The position numbers and the translations under genes are program-made. Positions 26,581 through 35,090 of a DNA stretch of 64,000 bases are shown piece by piece. This stretch comes from Candidatus Cryptobacteroides gallistercoris (GTDB lineage: Bacteria; Bacteroidota; Bacteroidia; Bacteroidales; UBA932). The stretch is from the NCBI GenBank assembly GCA_017694835.1, contig JADIMJ010000047.1, forward strand, positions 1 to 64,000, given 5' to 3'. The stretch's first letter is position 1, and each line of letters opens with the position of its first letter. A model generated the notes under the pieces. The model saw nothing but the letters and a program-made list of their open reading frames with translations, was not told where the DNA came from and searched no databases.

Positions 26581-27600
26581 TCAAGGATTCATGCCGGTGA
26601 ACAGAGACATTGCTTCATCTATGTCCAGGGCGTCTTCAACTCTGAATTCCCCGCTGCGGCTGCGTATCAGGGAACTGAGGTGGGCTCCGGTGCCGAGGGC
26701 TTCTCCGAGGTCCCTGGCAAATGCCCTTATGTAGGTGCCTTTGCTGCAGGTGATTCTGACGAGGGCTTCCGGAAGATGCAGACTGGAGTTGTCGGTGACA
26801 TTTATCCTCAGGTTCCTCCTGTCTTCCCCGGCGTCTTCTCCTGATGTGCTCCGGCCTGCTCCGTTTAGTCCGGCGTCCGCAGCCTCTGCGGCAGGAGTTT
26901 TTCCTTCCGGATGGAATTCAAGCAGGGAGATGTCCGAGATGTTTATCCGTGCTGCACGGATGAGGTTCTCTGCGGCTGTGTCCATTGCCGCAGCAGTGCC
27001 TGCGGCAGGACTGATGCCGGCATTTCCGGGTGAGGAATGTCTTTCACGGTACAGTTTCCTCGCCATCTCGTATGCGCGGACTCCGTCCACGGATTTTGCC
27101 GAGAAAAGGGGGGCAATCTGCTCCTGTTCCCCAAGGAAATCCGGCAGAGCCTTCCTGACGGCTTCTTCCGTGACATGGCCGTATGGGTACATGCGGTCGA
27201 TTTCCTTTTCAAGGTCGTATGAAGGAGTAGTGGCGCCGAAAGTGATGCCGGCTATATATTCCTTGTCATGGCTCTGCAGCTCTTCCGCCTTCTTTGTCGC
27301 GTTCCCTATGCATACCAGAAGGACCCCGGTTGCCAGCGGGTCCAGGGTGCCGGCATGGCCGACTTTCAGATTCTTTTTTCTGAAATGGCGGGCGGCGGTG
27401 AATTTGAGCTTTCTGATCACATCCGCCGAGGTCCACCGGTAAGGCTTGTTCACCGGAACGATTATTCCTTCCGGATAATTGCCTATGTCATCAGACAAGA
27501 GGGGACAGAGACTTGCATCCTCTGTCCTCTCCGATTCTGTATCCGGCGGCATCCTCCTCAGGGATTCTGCCTCCAGGAATTTCCTGTCTGCTATGAGCAT
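26581..27600 (-). CDS. truB: tRNA pseudouridine synthase B
   Basis: Makes pseudouridine 55 in tRNA. The catalytic aspartate is Asp87 in GHAGTLDPLATGVL, and the family motifs NKPYRWTSADVI, KEYIAGITFGATT and VRITCSKGTYIRAFARDLG are present. At 339 residues it is longer than the usual 230-300: it has an extra 40-residue N-terminus before the first core strand, and a long Ala/Gly/Ser-rich insert at about 195-260 (SSPGNAGISPAAGTAAAMD...AADAGLNGAGRSTSGED). The core is intact. 30 bases after rpiB, so in the same operon. Confidence 0.93.
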   Translation of the reverse strand: MLIADRKFLEAESLRRMPPDTESERTEDASLCPLLSDDIGNYPEGIIVPVNKPYRWTSADVIRKLKFTAARHFRKKNLKVGHAGTLDPLATGVLLVCIGNATKKAEELQSHDKEYIAGITFGATTPSYDLEKEIDRMYPYGHVTEEAVRKALPDFLGEQEQIAPLFSAKSVDGVRAYEMARKLYRERHSSPGNAGISPAAGTAAAMDTAAENLIRAARINISDISLLEFHPEGKTPAAEAADAGLNGAGRSTSGEDAGEDRRNLRINVTDNSSLHLPEALVRITCSKGTYIRAFARDLGEALGTGAHLSSLIRSRSGEFRVEDALDIDEAMSLFTGMNP

Positions 27601-27630
27601 ATGTGTCTGTCCTCTTCCGGATGCGGCCGC

Positions 27631-28065
27631 TTATTTGCGCACCGGAATCTTGTCTATCCTTTTCTGGTGGCGGCCTCCTTCAAACGGCGTGTCCAGCCAT
27701 GCGGAGGTAATCACCAGGACTTCTTCAAAGGCAATGAACCTTGCCGGCATCACGAGCACATTGGCATTGTTGTGCTGCCTGACAAGTTCGCCGATTTCCC
27801 TGTTCCATGCAAGGCCGGCGCGGATGCCCTGATGCTTGTTGAGGGTCATCGCCATGCCGTTGCCTGTGCCGCACATTGCTATGCCGCAGTCTACTGTGCC
27901 GTTCTCGACGGCTTCGGCAAGAGGATGGGCCACATCAGGGTAGTCCATGCTTGCAGTGGAGTCTGTGCCGAAGTCCACTGTTTCGTATCCTTTCTGCTGC
28001 AGGGCTTCAATGAGTCGTGTCTTGTAGTCAAAGCCCGCATGGTCGCTGCAAAAGCCGATTTTCAT
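27631..28065 (-). CDS. rpiB: Ribose 5-phosphate isomerase B
   Basis: Interconverts ribose 5-phosphate and ribulose 5-phosphate in the pentose phosphate pathway. 144 residues with the RpiB/LacAB signatures SDHAGFDYK, DCGIAMCGTGNGMAMTLNKHQGIRAGLAWN and the RxHNNANVLVMPAR strand. Its ATG is embedded in the second unit of a 19-bp direct repeat, which duplicates the upstream translation-start sequence. Operon with truB downstream and a small membrane protein upstream. Confidence 0.95.
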   Translation of the reverse strand: MKIGFCSDHAGFDYKTRLIEALQQKGYETVDFGTDSTASMDYPDVAHPLAEAVENGTVDCGIAMCGTGNGMAMTLNKHQGIRAGLAWNREIGELVRQHNNANVLVMPARFIAFEEVLVITSAWLDTPFEGGRHQKRIDKIPVRK

Positions 28066-28101
28066 GATATGCTTCAGTTTTTATGATATGCTTCAGTTTT
28101 T
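28064..28101. repeat. 19-bp tandem duplication at the rpiB start
   Basis: ATGATATGCTTCAGTTTTT is present twice in tandem (28064, 28083). On the minus strand it places two copies of AAAACTGAAGCATATCAT next to the rpiB initiation region. Confidence 0.75.
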
Positions 28102-28124
28102 AGTCAAATTGTCTGTCAATGTGT

Positions 28125-28370
28125 TCAGTGTCGTCCGGAGTCTCTTTTTCTGGTCTGGAAGAACTGGACCATGTTGCTGACGGCAATGATGACGAGGACA
28201 ACCGCCATGAACCAGTCGAAATGGTCGCCGTTGCCGTCGATGATGCGGGATGTGTATATTGTCGCCACCCCGATTGCGAGCATGGCGATAATCAGCAGAG
28301 CCGCCTGCATCCAGGAGAATCTTGCCCTGTCTCTCTTTCCCGTGTTCCGGACCTTCTTTTCCTTGCTCAT
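28125..28370 (-). CDS. Small two-helix membrane protein
   Basis: 81 residues from ATG 28370 (MSKEKKVRNTGKRDRARFSW). A basic N-terminus is followed by two hydrophobic segments, MQAALLIIAMLAIGVATIY and WFMAVVLVIIAVSNMVQFF, joined by a short polar hairpin, and a basic tail. The ATG overlaps the gltX stop (ATGA), so the two are coupled. The ORF-track version starting at 28514 runs through gltX in another frame and is rejected. No named family recognised. Confidence 0.75.
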   Translation of the reverse strand: MSKEKKVRNTGKRDRARFSWMQAALLIIAMLAIGVATIYTSRIIDGNGDHFDWFMAVVLVIIAVSNMVQFFQTRKRDSGRH

Positions 28371-30022
28371 GCCCCGAGGGTGTTCTTTATGTATTCCATT
28401 CTCGATGCAAGCTCTTTCTTGCCTATGAGGGACACGATGTCTGCTATGCCGAGTCCGCTGGATGCCCCGACAAGGGCGAGCCTGAGGCAGTTCATTACCT
28501 TGCCCATCGGCCATCCGTTGCTGCGGATGAATTCCTCGAGCGGTCCTTCGAGCTGCTCTTTGGTGAATTCTGCTCCGGTCTTGTTGCCGGCATTGAAATT
28601 CTCTATGTATTCAGCCACCTTGAAGGCGAGGCTGTAGTTCTCTTCTTTCCAGAACTTCGCCGCATCTTTCTCTGCAAATGCAGCCGGGGCGACGAACAGA
28701 TATGAGGCTATGTCCCAGAAGTCTGCGACAAATGTGGCCCTTTCCTTGATGAGGGATACAATCTTCTCCACATATTCTGCGGTGAAGATGCGGTTCCTGA
28801 AGTCCGCTCCCTGAGGGGTGAGTTCGGCACCGGCGGTCAGAGCGCATTTCGGACATTCCACCACCTGTATCCCGTGGCTTTCAAGCACTGGGATGAAGAG
28901 GCCGGTGAGTTCCTTGTCGCTTTTCATCCGGAGATATTCCTTGTTGTACCATTTGGCTTTGTCCGGGTTGAAGCGGGCGCCTGACTTGATGACTCTCTCA
29001 AGGGAGAATGCCTTGGTCAGCTCGTCCATCGTGAAGAGTTCCCTGTCGTCTCCCGGATTCCATCCGAGCATGGCGAGCATGTTCACGAATGCCTCGGGGA
29101 AATATCCGTCCTCACGGTATCCGCGGGACACTTCGCCTTCCGCATTGGTCCATTTGAGCGGGAACACGGGGAAGCCGAGCCTGTCTCCGTCCCTCTTGCT
29201 GAGCTTGCCCTTGCCGTCCGGCTTGAGAAGCAGGGAGAGGTGGGCGAAGCGCGGCATGCTGTCCTGCCATCCGAAGGCTTCGTAGAGCAGATAGTGCAGA
29301 GGAAGCGACGGGAGCCATTCTTCCCCGCGGATGACCTCGGTGATTTCCATGAGGTGGTCATCCACTATGTTGGCGAGATGGTATGTCGGGAGTTCGTCCG
29401 CCCTCTTCCACAGGACCTTGTCGTCGAGGGTGTCTGTATTCACCTCGATGTGTCCGCGTATGAGGTCGTCCATCTTCACCGTGCGGTTCTCCGGCATCCT
29501 GAACCTGATGGTCCAGTCGGTGTGGGTCTCCAGCAGAGGCCTCCATTCGCTTTCCGGCATGGAGAGGGAGTTGCGCAGTGACTTCCGTGTGATATGGTTG
29601 TATATGAAAGTCTGCTTTTCCGCCTCCATTTCCGCCCTTTTGGCTGCAAGTTCCTCTGCCGTGTCGAAGGCATAGTAGGCGTAGCCCTTTTCCACGAGTT
29701 CCTCGGCATATTTCCTGTAGATGCCCCTTCTCTGGGACTGCCTGTACGGGGCGTGCGGATGCTTTTCGGAAGGAGTCTCCACTACATTCCCGTCTGCATC
29801 AATGCCCTCGTCGGGGATGATGCCGCACCAGTTCAGGGCTTCGATGATGTATTTTTCTGCTCCCGGGACGAACCTGTGGGAGTCAGTGTCTTCTATCCTT
29901 ATTATGAAATCCCCTCCATGCTGCTTGGCATAGAGATAATTGTAGAGGGCCGTCCTTACCCCTCCCATATGGAGCGGACCGGTCGGTGACGGCGCAAATC
30001 TTACTCTTGTTCTCTTTTCCAT
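28367..30022 (-). CDS. gltX: Glutamyl-tRNA synthetase
   Basis: Class I aminoacyl-tRNA synthetase that charges tRNA-Glu. 551 residues from ATG 30022 (MEKRTRVRFAPSPTGPLHMGGVRTALYNYLYAKQ, the HIGH-like motif being HMGG), with the KMSKS counterpart KLSKR (GKGKLSKRDGDRLG) and a C-terminal anticodon-binding helical domain. The ORF-track start at 30046 falls in the promoter. First gene of the gltX-rpiB-truB operon; it follows ftsZ by about 100 bases with its own promoter. Confidence 0.96.
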   Translation of the reverse strand: MEKRTRVRFAPSPTGPLHMGGVRTALYNYLYAKQHGGDFIIRIEDTDSHRFVPGAEKYIIEALNWCGIIPDEGIDADGNVVETPSEKHPHAPYRQSQRRGIYRKYAEELVEKGYAYYAFDTAEELAAKRAEMEAEKQTFIYNHITRKSLRNSLSMPESEWRPLLETHTDWTIRFRMPENRTVKMDDLIRGHIEVNTDTLDDKVLWKRADELPTYHLANIVDDHLMEITEVIRGEEWLPSLPLHYLLYEAFGWQDSMPRFAHLSLLLKPDGKGKLSKRDGDRLGFPVFPLKWTNAEGEVSRGYREDGYFPEAFVNMLAMLGWNPGDDRELFTMDELTKAFSLERVIKSGARFNPDKAKWYNKEYLRMKSDKELTGLFIPVLESHGIQVVECPKCALTAGAELTPQGADFRNRIFTAEYVEKIVSLIKERATFVADFWDIASYLFVAPAAFAEKDAAKFWKEENYSLAFKVAEYIENFNAGNKTGAEFTKEQLEGPLEEFIRSNGWPMGKVMNCLRLALVGASSGLGIADIVSLIGKKELASRMEYIKNTLGA

Positions 30023-30043
30023 GTCTGAATGCAAGTCAGGCTG

Positions 30044-30051
30044 CAAAGATA
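30044..30051 (-). promoter_or_regulatory. -7 promoter element of the gltX operon
   Basis: TATCTTTG on the minus strand, 22 bases upstream of the gltX ATG, with a GAAA/TTTC match at about 20 bases farther upstream. It allows gltX to be expressed apart from the dcw cluster. Confidence 0.55.
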
Positions 30052-30124
30052 CTCAGTTATCCTGAAAAGAGAAACTTCTCGGGGGATTTTCTATGAAGTC
30101 CGCACCCCGGATAATCCGTGGGTT

Positions 30125-31402
30125 TCAGTCCTGGCCGGAGTCTCCGCTTTCGGACATGCGCCTTATGGCCCTTGCCCTTGCCGATTCCCCTTCAAGATGG
30201 CTGAAGTTCTGTCCCGGCTCCACGATGAGCACAGGCTTCTCTTTTCCGATGAAATTGAATCTGCGGACATTTGTCGCATTTGTAGGTCCGATTTTCCTCG
30301 CGGCGACCTCCGGCAGCTCAATCTGTTCTCCCGGCAGTCTTCGGCCGTCGTAGTCATTCCTGATTACGATGATGTTGCCCTGGCTGACGTCCGTGATGTC
30401 GTTGAGCTGGCTCATCTTGAACCCGGTTGCTATTGCGGTGATGTTTATCCTGTCGCCGATTTCCGGATCTTCGTCGAATATGATGCCTCTCTTGAAGTTG
30501 TTGGCGTTGCCGGTGTATTCTTTGATTTTATTGTTGATGTCGTCAAGGCCTTTCATGGAAAGTCCCTGCTCGTTCTTGCCTATAGTGATGTTGATGAGGA
30601 CATTCTTTGCGGTCTTCAGGTCAAAGTCATTCAGCAGGGGAGATTCGAGGGCCTGCCTTATGGCGTCGTCAATCCTGTTTTCACCTGTGCCGGTCCCGCA
30701 TCCCATGAGCGCCATGCCGCTGTCTTTCATCATCGTCTTCACATCAGCGAAGTCCACATTGATGTAGCCCGGCTTCTGGATTATCTCGATTATTCCTTTC
30801 ACCGCAGTGGCCAGGATTTCGTCCGCCTTCGGGAATGCGTCGTGCACCAGCAGGTCCCCGTAGTATTCGTACAGTTTCTCATTGTTGATGATGAGCAGGC
30901 TGTCCACGCATTTCTCCAGTTCGTGGATGCCGTCTATTGCCTTTGAAAGCGATTCGTTGCCTTCGTTCTTGAACGGGAGAGTCACAATGGCTACGGTCAG
31001 TATGTTGCGCTTCTTGGCCATGTCCGCGATGACGGGGGCTGCACCTGTGCCTGTCCCTCCTCCCATCCCGGCAGTGATGAAGAGCATCTGTGTGTTGTTG
31101 TCCAATACTTTTTTGGCAATGTCATCCTGGGCCTCGATGGCTGCATTCCGGCCTTTGATAGGGTCGCATCCTGCCCCGAGTCCCGCCCCGAGCTGTATCT
31201 TGAACGGCACAGGACTTTTCTTCAGGGCCTGGGCGTCAGTATTGCAGACGATGAAGCTGCATCCGCTGATGTTCTGGCTGTACATGTAGGATACGGCATT
31301 GCATCCTCCTCCGCCCACGCCTATTACTTTGATTATCGACTTGTCTTCCTCCCAGTTCTTCGGAGTTATGCTGATATTTTCAAGAAAATCGTTGTTTTCC
31401 AT
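30125..31402 (-). CDS. ftsZ: Cell division protein FtsZ
   Basis: Tubulin-like GTPase forming the division ring. 425 residues: GTP-binding core with IKVIGVGGGGCNAV, the tubulin signature AGMGGGTGTGAAPVIA and the T7-loop region (VKTMMKDSGMALMG), then a linker and a C-terminal basic peptide ending RARAIRRMSESGDSGQD. The C-terminal tail differs from the canonical DIPxFLR peptide, as in other Bacteroidota. Last gene of the dcw cluster, 39 bases after ftsA. Confidence 0.98.
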   Translation of the reverse strand: MENNDFLENISITPKNWEEDKSIIKVIGVGGGGCNAVSYMYSQNISGCSFIVCNTDAQALKKSPVPFKIQLGAGLGAGCDPIKGRNAAIEAQDDIAKKVLDNNTQMLFITAGMGGGTGTGAAPVIADMAKKRNILTVAIVTLPFKNEGNESLSKAIDGIHELEKCVDSLLIINNEKLYEYYGDLLVHDAFPKADEILATAVKGIIEIIQKPGYINVDFADVKTMMKDSGMALMGCGTGTGENRIDDAIRQALESPLLNDFDLKTAKNVLINITIGKNEQGLSMKGLDDINNKIKEYTGNANNFKRGIIFDEDPEIGDRINITAIATGFKMSQLNDITDVSQGNIIVIRNDYDGRRLPGEQIELPEVAARKIGPTNATNVRRFNFIGKEKPVLIVEPGQNFSHLEGESARARAIRRMSESGDSGQD

Positions 31403-31441
31403 AGCTGAGAAATTTTATTGTGACTTATGTGCCCGCATTCA

Positions 31442-32938
31442 TTATGCTTCTTCATTCCCGAGGCTGTCGAACAGCCCGTTGAACAGGTCCCGGATTTTCC
31501 AGGTCGTGCGGTTTTCCTGAGTACCCTTTCCTTTCTCTCCTTTCTTTTTCTCTTCTTCCCTGGCTCTTTTCGCCGCTTCCCTTGTCTTTTTCGCCGCTTC
31601 CCTCGTCTCTTCTTCGGTTATTGGGTCGAATACGGTGCCTGATACATTGTTTCCGTCATCGCCTGCCCCGGTGTCAGCGGTGCCTGCATTTTCCTCCGGA
31701 ATCCCGGCGTCTTCATCTGGTTCCGGAGAATTCACGCCCGCAGTCTCCGGGTTTTCTTTCAGACTGTCCGGTGTGCCGGCGTCTTTTGCCGCAAGGATCA
31801 GACCTGCAGACACCGCCGCGTCCGTGTCAAAGAAGTCTTCGCAGCCTGCTGCGGAGAACAGGCTGCGTGTCCTGCCTACGCGCGTTTCGTAGCCGGAAAG
31901 TTCCTTGAACCAGTTGGCGCAGTTGAGGAGCTTTGCACCTCCGCCGGTAAGGACGACTCCGCTCCTGAGATTGTCCGCAAAGCCGCTGCACTGGATTTCG
32001 TACAGTATGGCTTCAATGATTTCTTTCATTCTTGCCGTGATTATCTCCGAGAGGAATTTGACCGGAATCTGAATGCCCGGTATTTCCGAATCGCTTGAGA
32101 TGAAAAGTGTCTTTTCGCTGAGGTTCTGCAGCTTGTCCGGCATGCAGCCTCCGAAGCCTGTCTTGATTTTTTCGGCTATGTCTTCGGAAATCATGCATTC
32201 TGTCATGATGTCGGCGGTGACGGATTTCCCGCCGAACGGGATTGATGCAAAATGCCTGAGTATGCCTTTGTAATAGACGGATACCGACGTCGCCCCGCCT
32301 CCTATGTCCACCAGAGCCACTCCGCTGTCCATCTCACCTTTTGTCAGCAAGGCCTTTCCCATGGCCTCGGGTGTGAAAAACAGCTGCTGGACTTCAAGTC
32401 CGATTCTCTTGAAGGCGACATTTATGTTGCTGAGGTATTTCTTTTTACCGACATAAAGGTTGAAGTCTCCCGAAAAGCAGTCGCAGGAAACGCCCACAAT
32501 GTCGTCTTCAGTGAGCCCTATCTCATCCCCGTTTGAAAACGACTGTGCGATGGCCCCGTAAAGTTCTTCGTTCTGGGAGTCTTTGACGGGGTATGACCTG
32601 AGGGCGTCGCTCTTCAGGTCTTCGACATTTTTCCTCGTGATGCATTCTTCCGGATTCATGACGACCTCTGCATCTCCGGCTTCTTTCCGTATGCTGTATT
32701 TCGGCATGCCCACGACAGCACTTCTGATTTTTATCTGAAGCTCTTTCTCCGCTTCCTGGACAAGTGTCCGGATTGTGTCTCCCGCCTGCTTTGAATTGAA
32801 AACATAGCTGTACCTTATCCCTTCGGAAGGTATTTTTTTGTAGAAGACAATCTCAACGTTGTTCCCGCTGATTTCGGTTACGGTGAGCGCAGTCTTGGTT
32901 GTCCCCGGATCAATTGTGACTATATGCTTTGTCTCCAT
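31442..32938 (-). CDS. ftsA: Cell division protein FtsA
   Basis: Actin-like membrane tether of FtsZ. 498 residues from ATG 32938 (METKHIVTIDPGTTKTALTV); ATG 32962 would add eight residues and overlap ftsQ. The actin fold has VALVDIGGGATSVSVY (phosphate 2) and GVVLTGGGAKL (adenosine motif). After about residue 385 comes a long non-homologous extension: an acidic Pro/Ser/Gly linker, a charged helix (REAAKKTREAAKRAREEEKKKGEKGKG) and a terminal amphipathic helix (WKIRDLFNGLFDSLG) that probably binds the membrane. Good match over the core. Confidence 0.95.
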   Translation of the reverse strand: METKHIVTIDPGTTKTALTVTEISGNNVEIVFYKKIPSEGIRYSYVFNSKQAGDTIRTLVQEAEKELQIKIRSAVVGMPKYSIRKEAGDAEVVMNPEECITRKNVEDLKSDALRSYPVKDSQNEELYGAIAQSFSNGDEIGLTEDDIVGVSCDCFSGDFNLYVGKKKYLSNINVAFKRIGLEVQQLFFTPEAMGKALLTKGEMDSGVALVDIGGGATSVSVYYKGILRHFASIPFGGKSVTADIMTECMISEDIAEKIKTGFGGCMPDKLQNLSEKTLFISSDSEIPGIQIPVKFLSEIITARMKEIIEAILYEIQCSGFADNLRSGVVLTGGGAKLLNCANWFKELSGYETRVGRTRSLFSAAGCEDFFDTDAAVSAGLILAAKDAGTPDSLKENPETAGVNSPEPDEDAGIPEENAGTADTGAGDDGNNVSGTVFDPITEEETREAAKKTREAAKRAREEEKKKGEKGKGTQENRTTWKIRDLFNGLFDSLGNEEA

Positions 32939-32949
32939 GGCTGTATTGT

Positions 32950-33732
32950 TTATTTTCTGCATATTATGCGACCGTCATATTTCAGGTTCACTGTTGAATA
33001 GAAGTCTTTTCCCTTGTCCGGAACTATGGACGTGTAGTAGAGTTCCATTTTTCTGAATTTTTCCTCTATGCTGTCCGGCTGCCCGAAGATGAATTTTTCC
33101 CTGCCTTCGTCAGGGATGAGAATCAGGTCTCCTTTTTCGTCCACATGTATCTGGACTATGTTCTTCAGCCATATGCCTCCGTCCCTCATGTAGCTGACCA
33201 GGCCGATGATCTGTCTGGTCCATTGCCTCTCCCGGCCGGTCACGGGCCTGCCCTGGAAATCTTTCCCGACATTGAGAGGAATGTTGCCGTCAATTATAGG
33301 GACATGGGCCGTATATCCGGGCTGGAGGGGGAAGAGCACCCCTTCGGCGTCTGCGTAGAGGCCGATGCTGTCTTTCTGGAACCGGAGTACGGGCGTCCTC
33401 TGGGTCAGGCTGACGTGGAGGATGCCGTCCTTTGTGACATATACTTCACTCTTCCTGACGGCGCTCAGGCTGTCCGTCGTCTTCTCTATGGCGGCGATGT
33501 CAAGTCCGGACAGCGGTCTGCCGACAGGATTCCCGTATTTCCCGGCTATGCAGCCGATGATGCGTTCTTTGCCTACAAACCCGTTTATGCTGCTGTCCAG
33601 GACGCATACTTCTATTCCGCTGCAGGCCGTTTTTTTCTTCTTCAGAGATTCCGATGTGTATGCGGCGCACAGCAGCACAACGGTGAGTCCTCCGAAGATG
33701 GCGGCAAGTATGTATCTGGTCAGTCTGTTCAT
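32950..33732 (-). CDS. ftsQ: Cell division protein FtsQ
   Basis: A 260-residue single-pass protein of the divisome core. One N-terminal membrane helix (YILAAIFGGLTVVLLCAAY), then a POTRA-like and a beta domain (ERIIGCIAGKYGNPVGRPLSGLDIAAIEKTTDSLSAVRKSEVYV...DAEGVLFPL). Divergent in sequence but in the normal position between murC and ftsA. Its ATG overlaps the murC stop by four bases. Confidence 0.9.
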   Translation of the reverse strand: MNRLTRYILAAIFGGLTVVLLCAAYTSESLKKKKTACSGIEVCVLDSSINGFVGKERIIGCIAGKYGNPVGRPLSGLDIAAIEKTTDSLSAVRKSEVYVTKDGILHVSLTQRTPVLRFQKDSIGLYADAEGVLFPLQPGYTAHVPIIDGNIPLNVGKDFQGRPVTGRERQWTRQIIGLVSYMRDGGIWLKNIVQIHVDEKGDLILIPDEGREKFIFGQPDSIEEKFRKMELYYTSIVPDKGKDFYSTVNLKYDGRIICRK

Positions 33733-35090
33733 CTTGTCCCGTATCTTTTTTCCAGCATTTCCGTCAGCGGCCCGGTCAGTCTGTCTATGTCGCCGGCCCC
33801 GAATGTGACGAGGACATCAGGATTCTCGTGCTCCATGTAGCCGAGAAGCTCCTCTTTTCTGAGAAGGACTTTTTCTCGTGCGTTGACCTTGCGGAAAATG
33901 ATTTCCGAAGTGACGCCAGGTATCGGTTCTTCCCGTGCGGGGTAGATGTCAAGGAGAATAAGCTTGTCCACATGGCTCAGGGCTTCTGCGAAGTCATCGG
34001 CAAAGTCTCTTGTCCTGGTGTACAGGTGCGGCTGGAACACGGCCGTAATCTTTCTTCCGGGAAACATGTCGCGGATCGAGCTTACGGCAGCCGCAATTTC
34101 CTTCGGATGATGGGCATAGTCATCTATGTATGTGCAGCCCGGTATGTTGATGTGGAAGTCAAATCTTCTTTTTACCCCGGCGAATGTCCCTGCGGCATGC
34201 TTCACTTTTTCGGGGTCCATCCCGTATGTGAGGGCAACAGCGGCCGCGGCAATGCTGTTTTCGACATTTACCCAGCCCGGAACTCCGCAGCGGCATCCGC
34301 GGATGATTCCTCCGGGCCAGTTGAGGTCAAAAGTGAAGTGGCCCGAAGCATCTTTGCTGAGGCTGCTTGCATAGAAATCGCATTTTTCCCTGAATGAGTA
34401 CCTGAGAATCTCCGCCCTTGTGTCCCTTCTGGTGATGTCAAGCCCGGGCTTGGTGATGATTGTCCCGCTGACCTGTGACGCGAACTCCTTGAATGCCCCG
34501 GTTACATGCCCGAGGTCGGAATAAATGTCCAGGTGGTCGGCATCCATTGCCGTGATTACTGCGATTTCAGGATGCAGCTGCAGAAATGACCTGTCGAATT
34601 CATCGGCTTCAGCAACTATCACATTGCTGTCGCTGACAAGGAGATTGGTGCCGTAGTTCTTGGAGATGCCTCCGAGGAAGGCCGAGCAGCCTTCGCCGCT
34701 TTCGGTGAACATGTGGGCGAGCAGAGTGCTCGTGGTCGTCTTGCCGTGCGTCCCTGCCACGGCAAGACATCTCTGGCCCTCTGCGATTTCTCCCAGTGCC
34801 CTTGACCTTTTGATGACTTTGTAGCCGTGTTCCATCACGAACTGCATTTCCCTGAGGTCGCGGGGGACGGCAGGAGTATATATGACCAGCGTGTCGTCCC
34901 TGTCCTGCGGAATCAGGTCCGGACGGTCTTCATAATGGATTTCCATCCCTTCGGCCTCCAGTTCATGCGTGAGTTCCGAAGGGGTGCGGTCATATCCTGA
35001 GACCTTGTGCCCCCTGTACCTGCAATATCTGGCTATGGCGCTCATGCCGATGCCGCCTATGCCAAGAAAGTATATGTTTCCGTATTTCAT
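33729..35090 (-). CDS. murC: UDP-N-acetylmuramate-L-alanine ligase
   Basis: Adds L-alanine to UDP-MurNAc. 453 residues with the Mur ligase N-domain (NIYFLGIGGIGMSAIARY), ATP loop AVAGTHGKTTTSTLL, and the central/C-domain motifs AEADEFDRSFL and YIDDYAHHPKEI. Overlaps both neighbours by four bases (murG upstream, ftsQ downstream), so the block is tightly coupled. Confidence 0.97.
   Translation of the reverse strand: MKYGNIYFLGIGGIGMSAIARYCRYRGHKVSGYDRTPSELTHELEAEGMEIHYEDRPDLIPQDRDDTLVIYTPAVPRDLREMQFVMEHGYKVIKRSRALGEIAEGQRCLAVAGTHGKTTTSTLLAHMFTESGEGCSAFLGGISKNYGTNLLVSDSNVIVAEADEFDRSFLQLHPEIAVITAMDADHLDIYSDLGHVTGAFKEFASQVSGTIITKPGLDITRRDTRAEILRYSFREKCDFYASSLSKDASGHFTFDLNWPGGIIRGCRCGVPGWVNVENSIAAAAVALTYGMDPEKVKHAAGTFAGVKRRFDFHINIPGCTYIDDYAHHPKEIAAAVSSIRDMFPGRKITAVFQPHLYTRTRDFADDFAEALSHVDKLILLDIYPAREEPIPGVTSEIIFRKVNAREKVLLRKEELLGYMEHENPDVLVTFGAGDIDRLTGPLTEMLEKRYGTR

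Noticed and set aside
30029-30946. 305-residue open frame opposite ftsZ
   Set aside because: Antisense shadow of ftsZ; no family resemblance.
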